From Microbacterium testaceum (GTDB lineage Bacteria > Actinomycetota > Actinomycetes > Actinomycetales > Microbacteriaceae): a stretch of 64,000 nucleotides of DNA. The DNA lies in the NCBI RefSeq assembly GCF_006539145.1, contig NZ_BJML01000009.1:62001-126000 (forward strand), in the 5' to 3' direction. Position numbers and translations under genes: made by a program. Positions 8,431 through 16,872 of this stretch are shown in pieces. Below the pieces are notes generated by a model. The model ran no database searches. It saw only the letters and a list, made by a program, of their open reading frames with translations, and was not told where the DNA came from. How positions within the stretch are numbered: the stretch's first letter is position 1; each line of letters begins with the position of its first letter.

Positions 8431-9084
8431 TCACGCGACCTGGTGGGCCTTGGCGCGAGTGAGGTCGGCGAACAGCTCGGTGGTGAAACGGTAGGCCACG
8501 AGCACCTCGGCGATGACGCGCTCCTTCTCGCGATCGTCCCAGGGGGCGGCGTCGAGCTGCTCGCGATACACGGTCTTGAATGCCTTCGGGTCGGCGATGT
8601 CGCCGAACAGCAGGAAGCCGATGCCGTTCGTTTCGAAGCCGAACCGCCGTTTCATGAGCCGGCCGATCGAGGGGCCGCCCGACAGGTCGCCGAGCAGGCG
8701 CGTGTAGTGGTGGGCCACGAAGCCGCCGGGCCAGGTGGCGGCCACGCGGCGGATGCGCGAGACGTAGGCCTGCGTGGTCGGCAGCGGGGTGATCCGCGCG
8801 CGCCAATCGTCGCCGAGGAGGAAGGCGAGGTCTGCCTCGAGGGCGGGAAGTCGGGAGTGGCGCCCCTGGAGGAACACGGATGCCACGGGGTCGCTGCGCA
8901 TGCGACCCGCCGCCTCTTCGAGCGCGGCGTAGATGAACCAATGCTGGGCGATGAGGGCGATGTAGTCATCGCGCGTGCCGGCTCCGGTGAGGAGGTCGGT
9001 CATGAACCCGTCGCACTCGTGGGGCGAGTGCGCGTCGCTGGAACGCTCGCGCAGAGCGGTCGAGAACGGGACGACGGCGTTCAT
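8431..9084 (-). CDS. hmuO: Biliverdin-producing heme oxygenase
   Basis: A 217-aa HmuO-type heme oxygenase that opens heme to biliverdin, CO and iron. Near the N terminus RERSSDAHSPHE supplies the proximal heme ligand, most likely His19, and the distal helix signature LLGDLSGGPSIGRLMKRRFGF (with the flexible GDLSGG) is intact. HO-family landmarks HYTRLLGD and ITPLPTTQAYVSRI are also present. Heme iron acquisition is the usual role in actinobacteria. A DtxR/IdeR-like box lies 21 bp before the start, pointing to derepression under iron limitation. It is divergent from the lipoprotein gene at 9271. Confidence 0.93.
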   Translation of the reverse strand: MNAVVPFSTALRERSSDAHSPHECDGFMTDLLTGAGTRDDYIALIAQHWFIYAALEEAAGRMRSDPVASVFLQGRHSRLPALEADLAFLLGDDWRARITPLPTTQAYVSRIRRVAATWPGGFVAHHYTRLLGDLSGGPSIGRLMKRRFGFETNGIGFLLFGDIADPKAFKTVYREQLDAAPWDDREKERVIAEVLVAYRFTTELFADLTRAKAHQVA

Positions 9085-9104
9085 GCCGCCATCATACGCA
9101 CAGA

Positions 9105-9120
9105 GTTAGGTTTACCTAAC
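9105..9120. promoter_or_regulatory. DtxR/IdeR-like iron box
   Basis: GTTAGGT-TT-ACCTAAC is a 7-bp inverted repeat with a 2-bp centre. It closely resembles the iron-regulator consensus built on TTAGG...CCTAA. Placed 21 bp upstream of the heme oxygenase start, it very likely mediates iron repression of that gene. The divergent lipoprotein gene starts 150 bp away and may be unaffected. Confidence 0.8.
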
Positions 9121-9270
9121 CCTCATTTCCCGGGAAAGTGCTGTCGTCCGGTCCGCCGTGATGCAGACGTGATGGTGACGAGGATGCAAGCGCCGCTTTC
9201 GTTCAGGTGCCATGTGTTTGAATCTTTGAAGCGGGCGCTTCGTCGCGCGCGGAAATGCTGGGGGTTTCAC

Positions 9271-10542
9271 ATGCGGGCATGGCGTCGTTCCGCGGCCATC
9301 GCGATCGCGGGAGCGAGCGTTCTCGCCGTCGCGCTGAGCGGCTGCTCGCCGCAGGGCTCGGTGTCGATCAACATCCCGGCCCAGGTCGACGCGCCGCTGC
9401 CCGAGGCGACCGTGACCGAACTGCAAGAGGCCGTCACCTCGGCCATGACCGCGACCGGGTCCACCGGCGCGATCGTCGGCGTGTGGGCGCCCTGGAGCGG
9501 TACGTGGGTATCGGGTCTGGGAACGCAGGGTCCCGGCGGCGCAGAGGTCACCGCAGACCTCGGGTTCCGCGCGGGCGACGTGACCGGCGCGATGACGTGC
9601 GATGTGCTGTACCGCCTCGCGGCCGACGGCACGCTCTCGATGAGCGATCCCGTCACCACCTGGGTCAGCAACCTCCCCGGGTACGACAAGATCACCCTGC
9701 GCCAGCTCTGCGACGGGACGTCCGGTCTCGCGTCCTACACCTCGGTGCTCGACGGCCAGGTGGCGAATAACCCCGAGCGCGTCTGGAACCCGCGCGAGCT
9801 GATGACCTACGGCATCGCCAGCCCGCGCACCAACGCCCCGGGTGTCGCCTTCGCGGATTCGGCGACGGATTTCGTGATCGCCGGTCTCGCCGCCGAGCGT
9901 GCGGCCAATGAACCGATTGCGCAGCTCATCGCGGAGCGGGTGACCGAGCCGCTCGGACTCGATGCGACCGGGCTCCCCGATTCCGCCCCCGCCGATCCCG
10001 CCGACGCCTCGCTGCAGGGCTACTGGTCACAGCAGAACGCCGAGGGTGCGTGGAACTGCACCGAGCCGCGCGACTACACCGAGATGTCGTCGAGCTACGG
10101 CGGCGCCGCCGCGGGAGCTGTGACGAACATCACCGACCTCGGGCGGTACGCCCAGGCGCTCGCCACCGGCGCGCTCCTTCCCGCCGGGAACGACCGTTTC
10201 GCCGCCCCCGTGCCCGTCGGGGGGGATCAGCCCACGTGGTTCACCTCCGCGGGCGGTGCCTTCCAGGCCGGTTCGCTGATCGGGCAATACGGATCGATGC
10301 CCGGATACCTGGTGGGCGCGTTCGCCGACCCCACGACCGGGATGTCGGTCGCCGTCGTCCTGAACAACTCCGGCGGTGACAAGACCACCGGTGCGTGGCT
10401 GGCATGGGAGCTCGCAGCCATCGCCTCGAAGGCCCCCGCCGCCCAGGGACAGACCGCACCCCAGGCGGGGTTGCCGTGGACCGCCGAGCAGATGCGCGAC
10501 AACATCAACAGCAAGGCCATCTGCGCCGCTCCCGCCGGATGA
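9271..10542 (+). CDS. Lipoprotein with beta-lactamase/serine hydrolase fold, catalytic residues missing
   Basis: A 423-aa protein with a lipoprotein signal (LSGC, lipid-acceptor Cys25) followed by a class C beta-lactamase/DD-peptidase-like domain (about 45-395). The scaffold is clear: LGFRAGDVTGAMTCDVLYRLAADG, ITLRQLCDGTSGL, and IGQYGSMPGY. At the expected SxxK it has Asp103-Val-Thr-Gly106, at YxN it has Asp196-Ser-Ala198, and at HxG it has Gln339-Tyr-Gly. The nucleophile, general base and both supporting motifs are therefore replaced, so it is probably a non-catalytic binding protein of the cell envelope. The start is the ATG directly before RAWRRSAA; no strong SD. Confidence 0.8.
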   Translation: MRAWRRSAAIAIAGASVLAVALSGCSPQGSVSINIPAQVDAPLPEATVTELQEAVTSAMTATGSTGAIVGVWAPWSGTWVSGLGTQGPGGAEVTADLGFRAGDVTGAMTCDVLYRLAADGTLSMSDPVTTWVSNLPGYDKITLRQLCDGTSGLASYTSVLDGQVANNPERVWNPRELMTYGIASPRTNAPGVAFADSATDFVIAGLAAERAANEPIAQLIAERVTEPLGLDATGLPDSAPADPADASLQGYWSQQNAEGAWNCTEPRDYTEMSSSYGGAAAGAVTNITDLGRYAQALATGALLPAGNDRFAAPVPVGGDQPTWFTSAGGAFQAGSLIGQYGSMPGYLVGAFADPTTGMSVAVVLNNSGGDKTTGAWLAWELAAIASKAPAAQGQTAPQAGLPWTAEQMRDNINSKAICAAPAG

Positions 10543-10549
10543 CCCGGCG

Positions 10550-11458
10550 ATGACCGCGCGCGGCGGGCAGGGGTCGGCCGCCTCGCTCGTGCTCGTCGGC
10601 CTGGCCTGCCAAGAGGTCGGCGCCTCGTTCGCGGTGATGCTGTTCCCGCACACCGGGCCGCTCGGCATCGTCATGCTGCGGCTGCTGTTCTCGGCCGTGC
10701 TGCTGTTGATCATCGCCCGCCCGCGCCTGCGCGGGCACACCGGCTCCGCATGGCGCGCCGTCGTGGGGTTCGGCCTCGTGCTGGCATCCATGAACGGGCT
10801 CTTCTATCTCGCCCTCGAACGGCTGCCCCTCGGCGTGACGGTGACCATCGAGGTGTTGGGGCCGCTCACGCTGTCGATCCTCACCGCGACCGGGGCGGCT
10901 CGGTGGGTGTGGGCGGGTCTCGCGCTCGGCGGCGTGGTCGCGCTCGGCGCGGGCGGATGGGATCGCCTCGACCCCCTCGGGGTGCTCTTCGCCCTGGGTG
11001 CCGCGGTGAGCTGGGCGCTGTACATCCTCGCCTCGGCGCGGGTGGGTCGGGAGTTCCCGCGGCTCGACGGCCTCGCGCTCGCCATGGCCGTGGGGGCCGT
11101 CATCGCCCTGCCGTTCGGAATCGCCCAGGCAGGATCCGCGCTGCTGCGCCTCGACATCCTCGCCCTCGGTGCCGCGGTCGCGCTGCTGTCGTCGACGATC
11201 CCGTACGCCCTCGAACTCATCGCGCTCCGCCGACTCGCGGCCTCGGCGTTCGCGATCCTCATGAGCCTCGGGCCCGCCACCGCTTCTCTCGCCGGGTTCC
11301 TCCTGCTCGGCCAACACCTTTCGTGGCTCGAGCTCGTCGGGATCGCGCTCGTCATCACGGCCAGCATCGGGGCGGTGCTCGCCGCCGCGCGTCGCAGCGC
11401 CGGGGCACGGCATCCGGGGCCGGACGCCGAAGAGCCGCTGAGTGAGCCCGTCGGCTGA
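10550..11458 (+). CDS. EamA-family transporter (RhtA-like)
   Basis: A 302-aa membrane protein with ten predicted helices arranged as two EamA repeats (about 12-140 and 150-285). Sequences such as VMLRLLFSAVLLLI, GLFYLALERLPLGVTVTIEVLGPL and SSTIPYALELIALRRL match the RhtA-type threonine/homoserine exporter subgroup of the drug/metabolite transporter superfamily. The substrate remains uncertain. It begins eight bases after the lipoprotein stop, so the two are probably cotranscribed. The tail after 285 is short and cytoplasmic. Confidence 0.85.
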   Translation: MTARGGQGSAASLVLVGLACQEVGASFAVMLFPHTGPLGIVMLRLLFSAVLLLIIARPRLRGHTGSAWRAVVGFGLVLASMNGLFYLALERLPLGVTVTIEVLGPLTLSILTATGAARWVWAGLALGGVVALGAGGWDRLDPLGVLFALGAAVSWALYILASARVGREFPRLDGLALAMAVGAVIALPFGIAQAGSALLRLDILALGAAVALLSSTIPYALELIALRRLAASAFAILMSLGPATASLAGFLLLGQHLSWLELVGIALVITASIGAVLAAARRSAGARHPGPDAEEPLSEPVG

Positions 11459-11855
11459 GCCGCATTCACCGCGTTCCTGTTCGCCGCGGCCCGGGCGAGG
11501 GAGGCGGCGGCTCGTCGTCGACACTGACGGGCGACTCTGGCGCGGGCAATGTCGTGCGTGACTTGCTTCTCTACGGTGGGCGCGATACGGTGAATCAGTC
11601 CTATCCGTACCGTTTCGCTCCGTCCCGTTCCTTCTGAGTTATATGTACCCCCGGGAGTGCGGGATCCGAGGCTGGCTGTGCGGAAGTGTCTCGCAACCTG
11701 AACGGGGCAAACGGCCTCACCCGAGGACGCACTCCCCAGCGAGCCGGTGGGGGTATCGAGCGTCGCACCTTACCGCCTCGCCACACTGTCGAGCCCCAGC
11801 GCACATTTTCGCGGCGGGAGTCAGTGGAGACATGTCACACACCCGGAGAGAATCA
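11459..11855. other. 397-bp intergenic region upstream of RCC1-repeat gene
   Basis: No gene is supported. The first part is ordinary high-GC spacer. From about 11570 the base composition falls, and the stretch to 11855 resembles the low-GC RCC1 gene that follows, which suggests both came in together. TATATG near 11640 is a possible -10 box, without a convincing -35. An ATG at 11832 in frame with the next gene was judged less likely as a start than 11856. Confidence 0.35.
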
Positions 11856-13448
11856 ATGAAAAGCACTGGACGTCGTTCCTTCCGTAGGGCGAAGGCGCTG
11901 CTGTCCGTTCTCGCGTTGCTCAGCCTCGGCGTGGGTGCGGGAGGTTCGACGGGCGCGTACTTCACGGCAGCGAATTCGATAAAAGGGAACGCTCTGTCTT
12001 CGGCAACTCTCTCGAGCCCCGAAGGGCTGAGCGTCGTCGGGGGGAACAACTCGGACAGCATCTCGTGGTCGTCGGCGACCAACCAGTCCTGGGCGGTGTC
12101 CAACAACGTATCCTCTGGTGTCACTTACACCCTCAGTCGCGCATACCCGAACCAGGGCTACGAAACGGTCTACAGTGGCAGCGGTACGTCCTATACGGAC
12201 CCAGGTGCTCAACAAACGGCCCTCAAATACAAGCAGGTATCGTCCGGCTTTACCCACACACTCGGGCTCACCGAGGATGGGAGGGTCTATTCATGGGGTT
12301 CGAACAATGCGGGCCAACGCGCATACGAAGATACGGTCAAGTACAGCTTCCCGACGAAGGTCACACTCCCCGGTACCGCTGTCCAGGTAGAAGCGGGTTA
12401 CGAATTCTCGCTTGCGCTCCTTCAGGATGGCACCGTGTACGCCTGGGGTCGGAACGACTACGGCCAACTCGGAGACGGGACGTTGACGCTGAAAAAAACT
12501 CCCACGAAGGTCAACCTGCCTTCGAATGTAGTGATTTCGTCACTCAGTCACCTTGCCCCGCGCTCCTTCGACGCGTTCGCCGTAACCACCGCGGGAGACG
12601 TTTACGCGTGGGGCCGGAACGGTAGAGGCCAGCTCGGAATCGGCTCGGGAGTCGATCAAAACATCCCCGTCAAGGTCTCTGGAACATACAAGTCGGTCGC
12701 GGCGGGAGATCTCCACACGCTGGCGATTGACAATTACGGTGACCTCTGGGTATGGGGTTACGGTAAAGATGGTCGTCTCGGCGACGGCGCGACCAACGGC
12801 TATGACAGGCCCACTCGGATCAGCAGGGACAAGGACGGCTCGTGGCTCCCCCCGTTCACAGATATTCGAGCGGGCCTGGCCTTCTCACTCGCCGTCGACA
12901 ACTCCGGCAGGGTATGGATTACCGGAAGCATGTTCGACGACGTCACGCCTGGTCGAGGATATTTCGAACAACTTTCTCTGCCGGCACCAGCCGTCGCGAT
13001 CGCGGCCGGACAGCACACCGCGTGCGCGATTCTGAACAACCAACAGCTGTGGTGTTGGGGTAGTAATGAGGGCACGAGCTCCCTGCTGGGAGACGGCACA
13101 CAACAAACCCAGCGCTACCCCATTCGCAATCAAATGACCGGGAACCTCCCCGTGCAGAGCGTGACAATCGGCTTCTACAATGTGTTTGCCATCACGACCC
13201 AGCAAGACAGCGCGAAGAGCAATGTCCTGGCCTGGGGGTTGGACGATGACTACCAGCGCGGAACAGGCCAGGACCCCACGCCGAGCAACTCCACGAAACA
13301 GTACGCCGAATGGGTCTATCCAACCCTGGTTTGTCCGAGCGGCTCTTCCCGAAGAGGCTCGTACTGCACTATTCCCTCGGGAACGACGTATTCACTCAAG
13401 TACTCCTATTTGGGGTGGACGTCTCCGGTCAGCACGCAAACGAAGTGA
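11856..13448 (+). CDS. Secreted RCC1-repeat protein with SipW/TasA-type N terminus
   Basis: A 530-aa exported protein. A basic start and hydrophobic core (LLSVLALLSLGVGAGG) are followed by GAYFTAANSIKGNALSSATL, the layout of SipW-dependent TasA/CalY-like exported proteins. Residues about 135-480 form RCC1 beta-propeller repeats, recognisable by recurring WG and G-Q-L-G-D-G (VYAWGRNDYGQLGDG, VYAWGRNGRGQLGIG, LWVWGYGKDGRLGDG, LWCWGSNEG). No LPxTG anchor or C-terminal membrane helix is seen. GGAGAG before the ATG supports this start. The GC content and codon use are clearly lower than in neighbours (runs such as AAAAAAA occur), a sign of recent acquisition. Confidence 0.8.
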   Translation: MKSTGRRSFRRAKALLSVLALLSLGVGAGGSTGAYFTAANSIKGNALSSATLSSPEGLSVVGGNNSDSISWSSATNQSWAVSNNVSSGVTYTLSRAYPNQGYETVYSGSGTSYTDPGAQQTALKYKQVSSGFTHTLGLTEDGRVYSWGSNNAGQRAYEDTVKYSFPTKVTLPGTAVQVEAGYEFSLALLQDGTVYAWGRNDYGQLGDGTLTLKKTPTKVNLPSNVVISSLSHLAPRSFDAFAVTTAGDVYAWGRNGRGQLGIGSGVDQNIPVKVSGTYKSVAAGDLHTLAIDNYGDLWVWGYGKDGRLGDGATNGYDRPTRISRDKDGSWLPPFTDIRAGLAFSLAVDNSGRVWITGSMFDDVTPGRGYFEQLSLPAPAVAIAAGQHTACAILNNQQLWCWGSNEGTSSLLGDGTQQTQRYPIRNQMTGNLPVQSVTIGFYNVFAITTQQDSAKSNVLAWGLDDDYQRGTGQDPTPSNSTKQYAEWVYPTLVCPSGSSRRGSYCTIPSGTTYSLKYSYLGWTSPVSTQTK

Positions 13449-13646
13449 CGGTTTCGATACAGCGAAGTGGGGGTCGCCACAGGAAATGGTGCGAATCACG
13501 CGACTTCTCGCAGAGTGCGTGGGGCGTCTGGCGGGCCATCTTCGGGCGCCCAGCCGTGAGCGATTCCGTTCGGTGAGCGACCGCCACGTCCCCCGGGCGG
13601 ATGCAAGGGGTCGGTCCCGCCTCCCCTCGGTAGTGAGGATGACGAC

Positions 13647-13976
13647 ATGAGCGACGACCAGCAGCAGACCAAGAAGGACTTCGACGAGGCGGTCAACATG
13701 ACCGCGAGCGAGCTGAAGAAGTGGCTCGACACGGACGAATCCAAATCCGTCGGACAGAAGAAGGACGGCGGCGAGTCGACCGGCCACGAGAGCGGGCGCC
13801 ACATCGTGCGCATTCTCGAGAAGAAGAAGGCCGACCTCACCGACGACGACTATGCCCACATGCGGAAGGTCGTCGGGTACGTCAAGCGGCACAGCGCGCA
13901 GAAACCGAAGGGCGATGTCACCGACACCGACTGGCGGTACTCGTTGATGAACTGGGGCAACGACCCGAAGAAGTGA
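13647..13976 (+). CDS. DUF3140-family small protein
   Basis: A 109-aa, highly charged soluble protein. The core VNMTASELKKWLDTDESKSVGQKK, SGRHIVRILEKKKADLTDDDYAHMRKVVGYVKRH and DWRYSLMNWGNDP matches the DUF3140 family of actinobacteria and some other bacteria. Members are often described as possible DNA-binding or stress-linked proteins, but the function is not established. It seems to be a single-gene unit between the RCC1 protein and CorA; no ligand site is evident. Confidence 0.85.
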   Translation: MSDDQQQTKKDFDEAVNMTASELKKWLDTDESKSVGQKKDGGESTGHESGRHIVRILEKKKADLTDDDYAHMRKVVGYVKRHSAQKPKGDVTDTDWRYSLMNWGNDPKK

Positions 13977-14064
13977 GCGGCGCCGGGGAACGGCCCGTAT
14001 ACATCGCGTAAGGATCGCGCGTCGTCGGGCCCCGCGTCATAGCCAGGCGGGGTACAACGGAACC

Positions 14065-15063
14065 ATGCCCATCATCGACAGCGCCGTGTACGTCGACGGA
14101 CACCGGATCGAGAACCCCGCGAGCCTCGACCAGACCTTCGAGTACATGGAAGCTCACGGAGGCATGGCGTGGATCGGGTTGCTCCGCCCCGCGCCCGAGG
14201 AGCTCGAGCGCGTCGCCGCCGAGTTCTCGCTGCATCCCCTCGCCGTCGAGGACGCCCTCGCCGGGCACCAGCGCGCGAAGCTCGAGCGGTACGGGGGCAA
14301 CCTCTTCGCGGTTCTGCGCCCCGCCCGCTACATCGACGAGACCGAGACTGTCGAGTTCGGCGAACTGCACGTGTTCATCGGCCCCGATTACGTGGTGACG
14401 GTGCGGCACGCAGAGGTGCCCGACCTCGCGGCCGTGCGCAAGCGGCTCGAGAAGAACCCCGACCTGCTCGCGCGGGGGCCCGAGGCGGTGCTCTACGCGA
14501 TCCTCGACGAGGTGGTCGACCAGTACGACCCCGTCGCCCGCGGCCTTCAGAACGACGTCGACGAGATCGAGGACCAGCTGTTCGGCGAGGGCGGTGCCGA
14601 TCTGACGCAGCGCATCTACGAACTCGCGCGTGAGGTCATCCACTTCCAGCGGGCGGCCGAGCCCCTGCGCGACATGCTCGAGGCGCTGCTGCGCGGCGCC
14701 GACAAGTACGGCGTCGACCTCGAGCTCCAGCGGTCGTTGCGCGACGTGCTCGACCACGTGCTGCGGCAGTGCGAGAAGCTGACCGCCCTCCGGGCGATCC
14801 TCGACAACGCCCTCACCGTCAACGCGACGCTCGTGACGCAGCGCCAGACCGAGACCTCGCTCAAGCAGAACGAAGAGGTCAAGAAGATCTCGGGCTGGGC
14901 GGCGATCCTGTTCGCCCCGTCGCTCGTGGGCGGCATCTACGGCATGAACTTCAAGAACATGCCCGAGCTGGACTGGACCTTCGGTTATCCGATGGCCCTC
15001 GCGCTCATGGCCGCCACCTCGGTCGGTCTGTGGTTCGCGTTCAAGCGCAAGCACTGGCTCTGA
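14065..15063 (+). CDS. corA: CorA-type magnesium/divalent cation channel
   Basis: A 332-aa CorA-family protein: a large cytoplasmic alpha/beta funnel domain (about 1-270), then two transmembrane helices. The pore signature YGMNF lies at the end of TM1 (SLVGGIYGMNFKNMPE), and the chain ends in the basic KRKHWL typical of the family. CorA pentamers import Mg2+ (and Co2+ or Ni2+) down the membrane potential. The ATG start has no good SD; TACAAC (14053-14058) ends exactly six bases before it, suggesting a leaderless mRNA. Confidence 0.93.
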   Translation: MPIIDSAVYVDGHRIENPASLDQTFEYMEAHGGMAWIGLLRPAPEELERVAAEFSLHPLAVEDALAGHQRAKLERYGGNLFAVLRPARYIDETETVEFGELHVFIGPDYVVTVRHAEVPDLAAVRKRLEKNPDLLARGPEAVLYAILDEVVDQYDPVARGLQNDVDEIEDQLFGEGGADLTQRIYELAREVIHFQRAAEPLRDMLEALLRGADKYGVDLELQRSLRDVLDHVLRQCEKLTALRAILDNALTVNATLVTQRQTETSLKQNEEVKKISGWAAILFAPSLVGGIYGMNFKNMPELDWTFGYPMALALMAATSVGLWFAFKRKHWL

Positions 15064-15155
15064 ACCGCAGCGGCCCCGTCGCGGCATCCGCTCCGGGATG
15101 CCGACACTGCGGCGCGCTTGCTGGACAGACGCTGCGCAATTCGCACGATGGGAAC

Positions 15156-16682
15156 GTGACCGACTCCTCCCCCCGCTCGAGCGACGCCGCAGAGCCTCCC
15201 CGCACCACCTCGACCGTTCAGCTCGAGGACAGCGGGTACCACAAGCGGCTCACGTCGCGTCAGGTTCAGATGATCGCGATCGGCGGTGCGATCGGAACGG
15301 GCCTGTTCCTGGGTGCCGGCGGTCGACTGGCCCAGGCCGGCCCCGCGATCGTGCTCTCGTACGCCGTCTGCGGTGTGTTCGCCTTCTTCATCCTGCGCGC
15401 GCTCGGCGAGCTGGTGCTCCACCGGCCGACCTCGGGGTCGTTCGTGTCGTACGCGCGCGAATTCTTCGGCGAGAAGGCGGCCTTCGTCTCGGGCTGGTTC
15501 TACTGGATCAACTGGGCGACGACCACGATGGTCGACATCACCGCCGCCGCGCTCTACATGAACTTCTTCGGCAAGTACGTGCCGTGGATCGCCGCTGTTC
15601 CGCAGTGGGTGTGGGCGCTCGCCGCGCTCGTCACCGTGCTGGCCGTCAACCTGGTGTCGGTGAAGGTGTTCGGCGAGCTGGAGTTCTGGTTCGCTCTCAT
15701 CAAGGTCGCCGCCCTCGTGGCGTTCCTGCTCGTGGGCATCTACTTCGTCGTCTTCGGCACCCCCACGGGCGCCCCCACCGGGTTCTCGCTCATCGCCGAC
15801 AACGGTGGGTTTTTCCCCAACGGCATCCTCCCCGCGATCATCCTCATGCAGGGCGTGGTGTTCGCGTACGCCTCGATCGAGCTGGTCGGTACCGCGGCCG
15901 GCGAGACGAAGAACCCCGAGAAGGTCATGCCGCGCGCGATCAACTCGGTCATCTTCCGCGTCGCGATCTTCTACGTCGGCTCGGTGCTGCTGCTGGCCCT
16001 CCTGCTGCCGTACACGGCGTACACGAAGGACGAGAGCCCGTTCGTCACCTTCTTCGGGTCGATCGGCGTGCCGGGCGTCGACGTGATCATGAATCTCGTC
16101 GTGCTCACCGCTGCGCTGTCGTCGCTGAACGCGGGGCTGTATTCCACGGGCCGCATTTTGCGCTCGATGGCGGTCGCGGGATCGGCGCCGAAGTTCGCCG
16201 CGCGCATGAACAAGGCGGGCGTCCCCTACGGCGGCATCGCGATCACTGCGGTCGTCGCCCTGCTGGGTGTCGCGATCAACTACGTCAACCCGAGCGACGC
16301 GTTCGAGACCGTGCTGAACGTCGCCGCCGTCGGCATCCTGGTCACCTGGGCCACGATCATCCTCTGCCAGATGAAGTTCAAGCGCCTCGCCGACCGCGGT
16401 GAGCTCGTGCGCCCGAAGTTCCGGCTGTTCTGGGCGCCCTATACGGGGTACGCCACGCTCGTCTTCCTCGCGGTCGTGCTCGTGCTGGTGTTCGTCGACT
16501 CTCCGGCGACGCTGCTGGTGGCGGTGCTGGCGAGCCTCGCCATCACGATCGGCTGGTTCGCCTGCCGTAAGCGCATCGCGGAACTCGCCGCCGAGCGCGA
16601 GGGCTACACGGGCACGGTGCCGGTGGTTCCGAGCCCGTTCCCGCAGCCGCGCGAGAAGAAGGCGCGGGGCACGAAGGACTGA
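15156..16682 (+). CDS. Amino acid permease, AnsP/GabP-type APC family
   Basis: A 508-aa amino acid/proton symporter with twelve predicted helices (about 35-475). The first helix carries MIAIGGAIGTGLFLGAGG, followed by FILRALGELVLHRPTSGSFVSYARE and AYASIELVGTAAGETKNPEK, all landmarks of the AnsP/CycA/GabP branch; asparagine permease is the closest match by eye, but specificity is not secure. The N terminus is Ser/Asp-rich and cytoplasmic. The start is GTG, with CACGAT ending six bases upstream and no SD, so a leaderless message is possible. Confidence 0.88.
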   Translation: MTDSSPRSSDAAEPPRTTSTVQLEDSGYHKRLTSRQVQMIAIGGAIGTGLFLGAGGRLAQAGPAIVLSYAVCGVFAFFILRALGELVLHRPTSGSFVSYAREFFGEKAAFVSGWFYWINWATTTMVDITAAALYMNFFGKYVPWIAAVPQWVWALAALVTVLAVNLVSVKVFGELEFWFALIKVAALVAFLLVGIYFVVFGTPTGAPTGFSLIADNGGFFPNGILPAIILMQGVVFAYASIELVGTAAGETKNPEKVMPRAINSVIFRVAIFYVGSVLLLALLLPYTAYTKDESPFVTFFGSIGVPGVDVIMNLVVLTAALSSLNAGLYSTGRILRSMAVAGSAPKFAARMNKAGVPYGGIAITAVVALLGVAINYVNPSDAFETVLNVAAVGILVTWATIILCQMKFKRLADRGELVRPKFRLFWAPYTGYATLVFLAVVLVLVFVDSPATLLVAVLASLAITIGWFACRKRIAELAAEREGYTGTVPVVPSPFPQPREKKARGTKD

Positions 16683-16762
16683 GCCCGCGGGCTCCGCGCG
16701 GCGTTCGGGCTCCGGCTCGGACGCCGCGCTCGTTCATGGGGGCGTGTTCACCTTCGTTGAGT

Positions 16763-16809
16763 GTCCGAAACACCCGGACGTTTTCGATTTTGGTCCGGGT
16801 GTTTTGGAC
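16763..16809. terminator. Bidirectional terminator / palindromic repeat, copy 1
   Basis: Arms 16763-16779 and 16793-16809 (GTCCGAAACACCCGGAC and its complement with one G.U) form a 17-bp stem around a 13-nt loop. It lies between convergent genes (permease and pobA). A clearly related hairpin occurs at 61933-61981, so this is also a small intergenic repeat family. Confidence 0.75.
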
Positions 16810-16872
16810 TCTCGAGAGGGGGTGGGGCGCCCGGGCACGGGGCGGGGTTCGGGGTTCGGCTCGGGCGGCGGG

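Noticed and set aside
8443..9270. N-terminal extension of the lipoprotein gene across the heme oxygenase region
   Set aside because: It would run antisense through the heme oxygenase gene; the signal peptide with lipobox begins properly at 9271.
11643..11855. Upstream start for the RCC1-repeat protein
   Set aside because: It would place about 70 charged residues ahead of a clear signal sequence; GGAGAG precedes the ATG at 11856.
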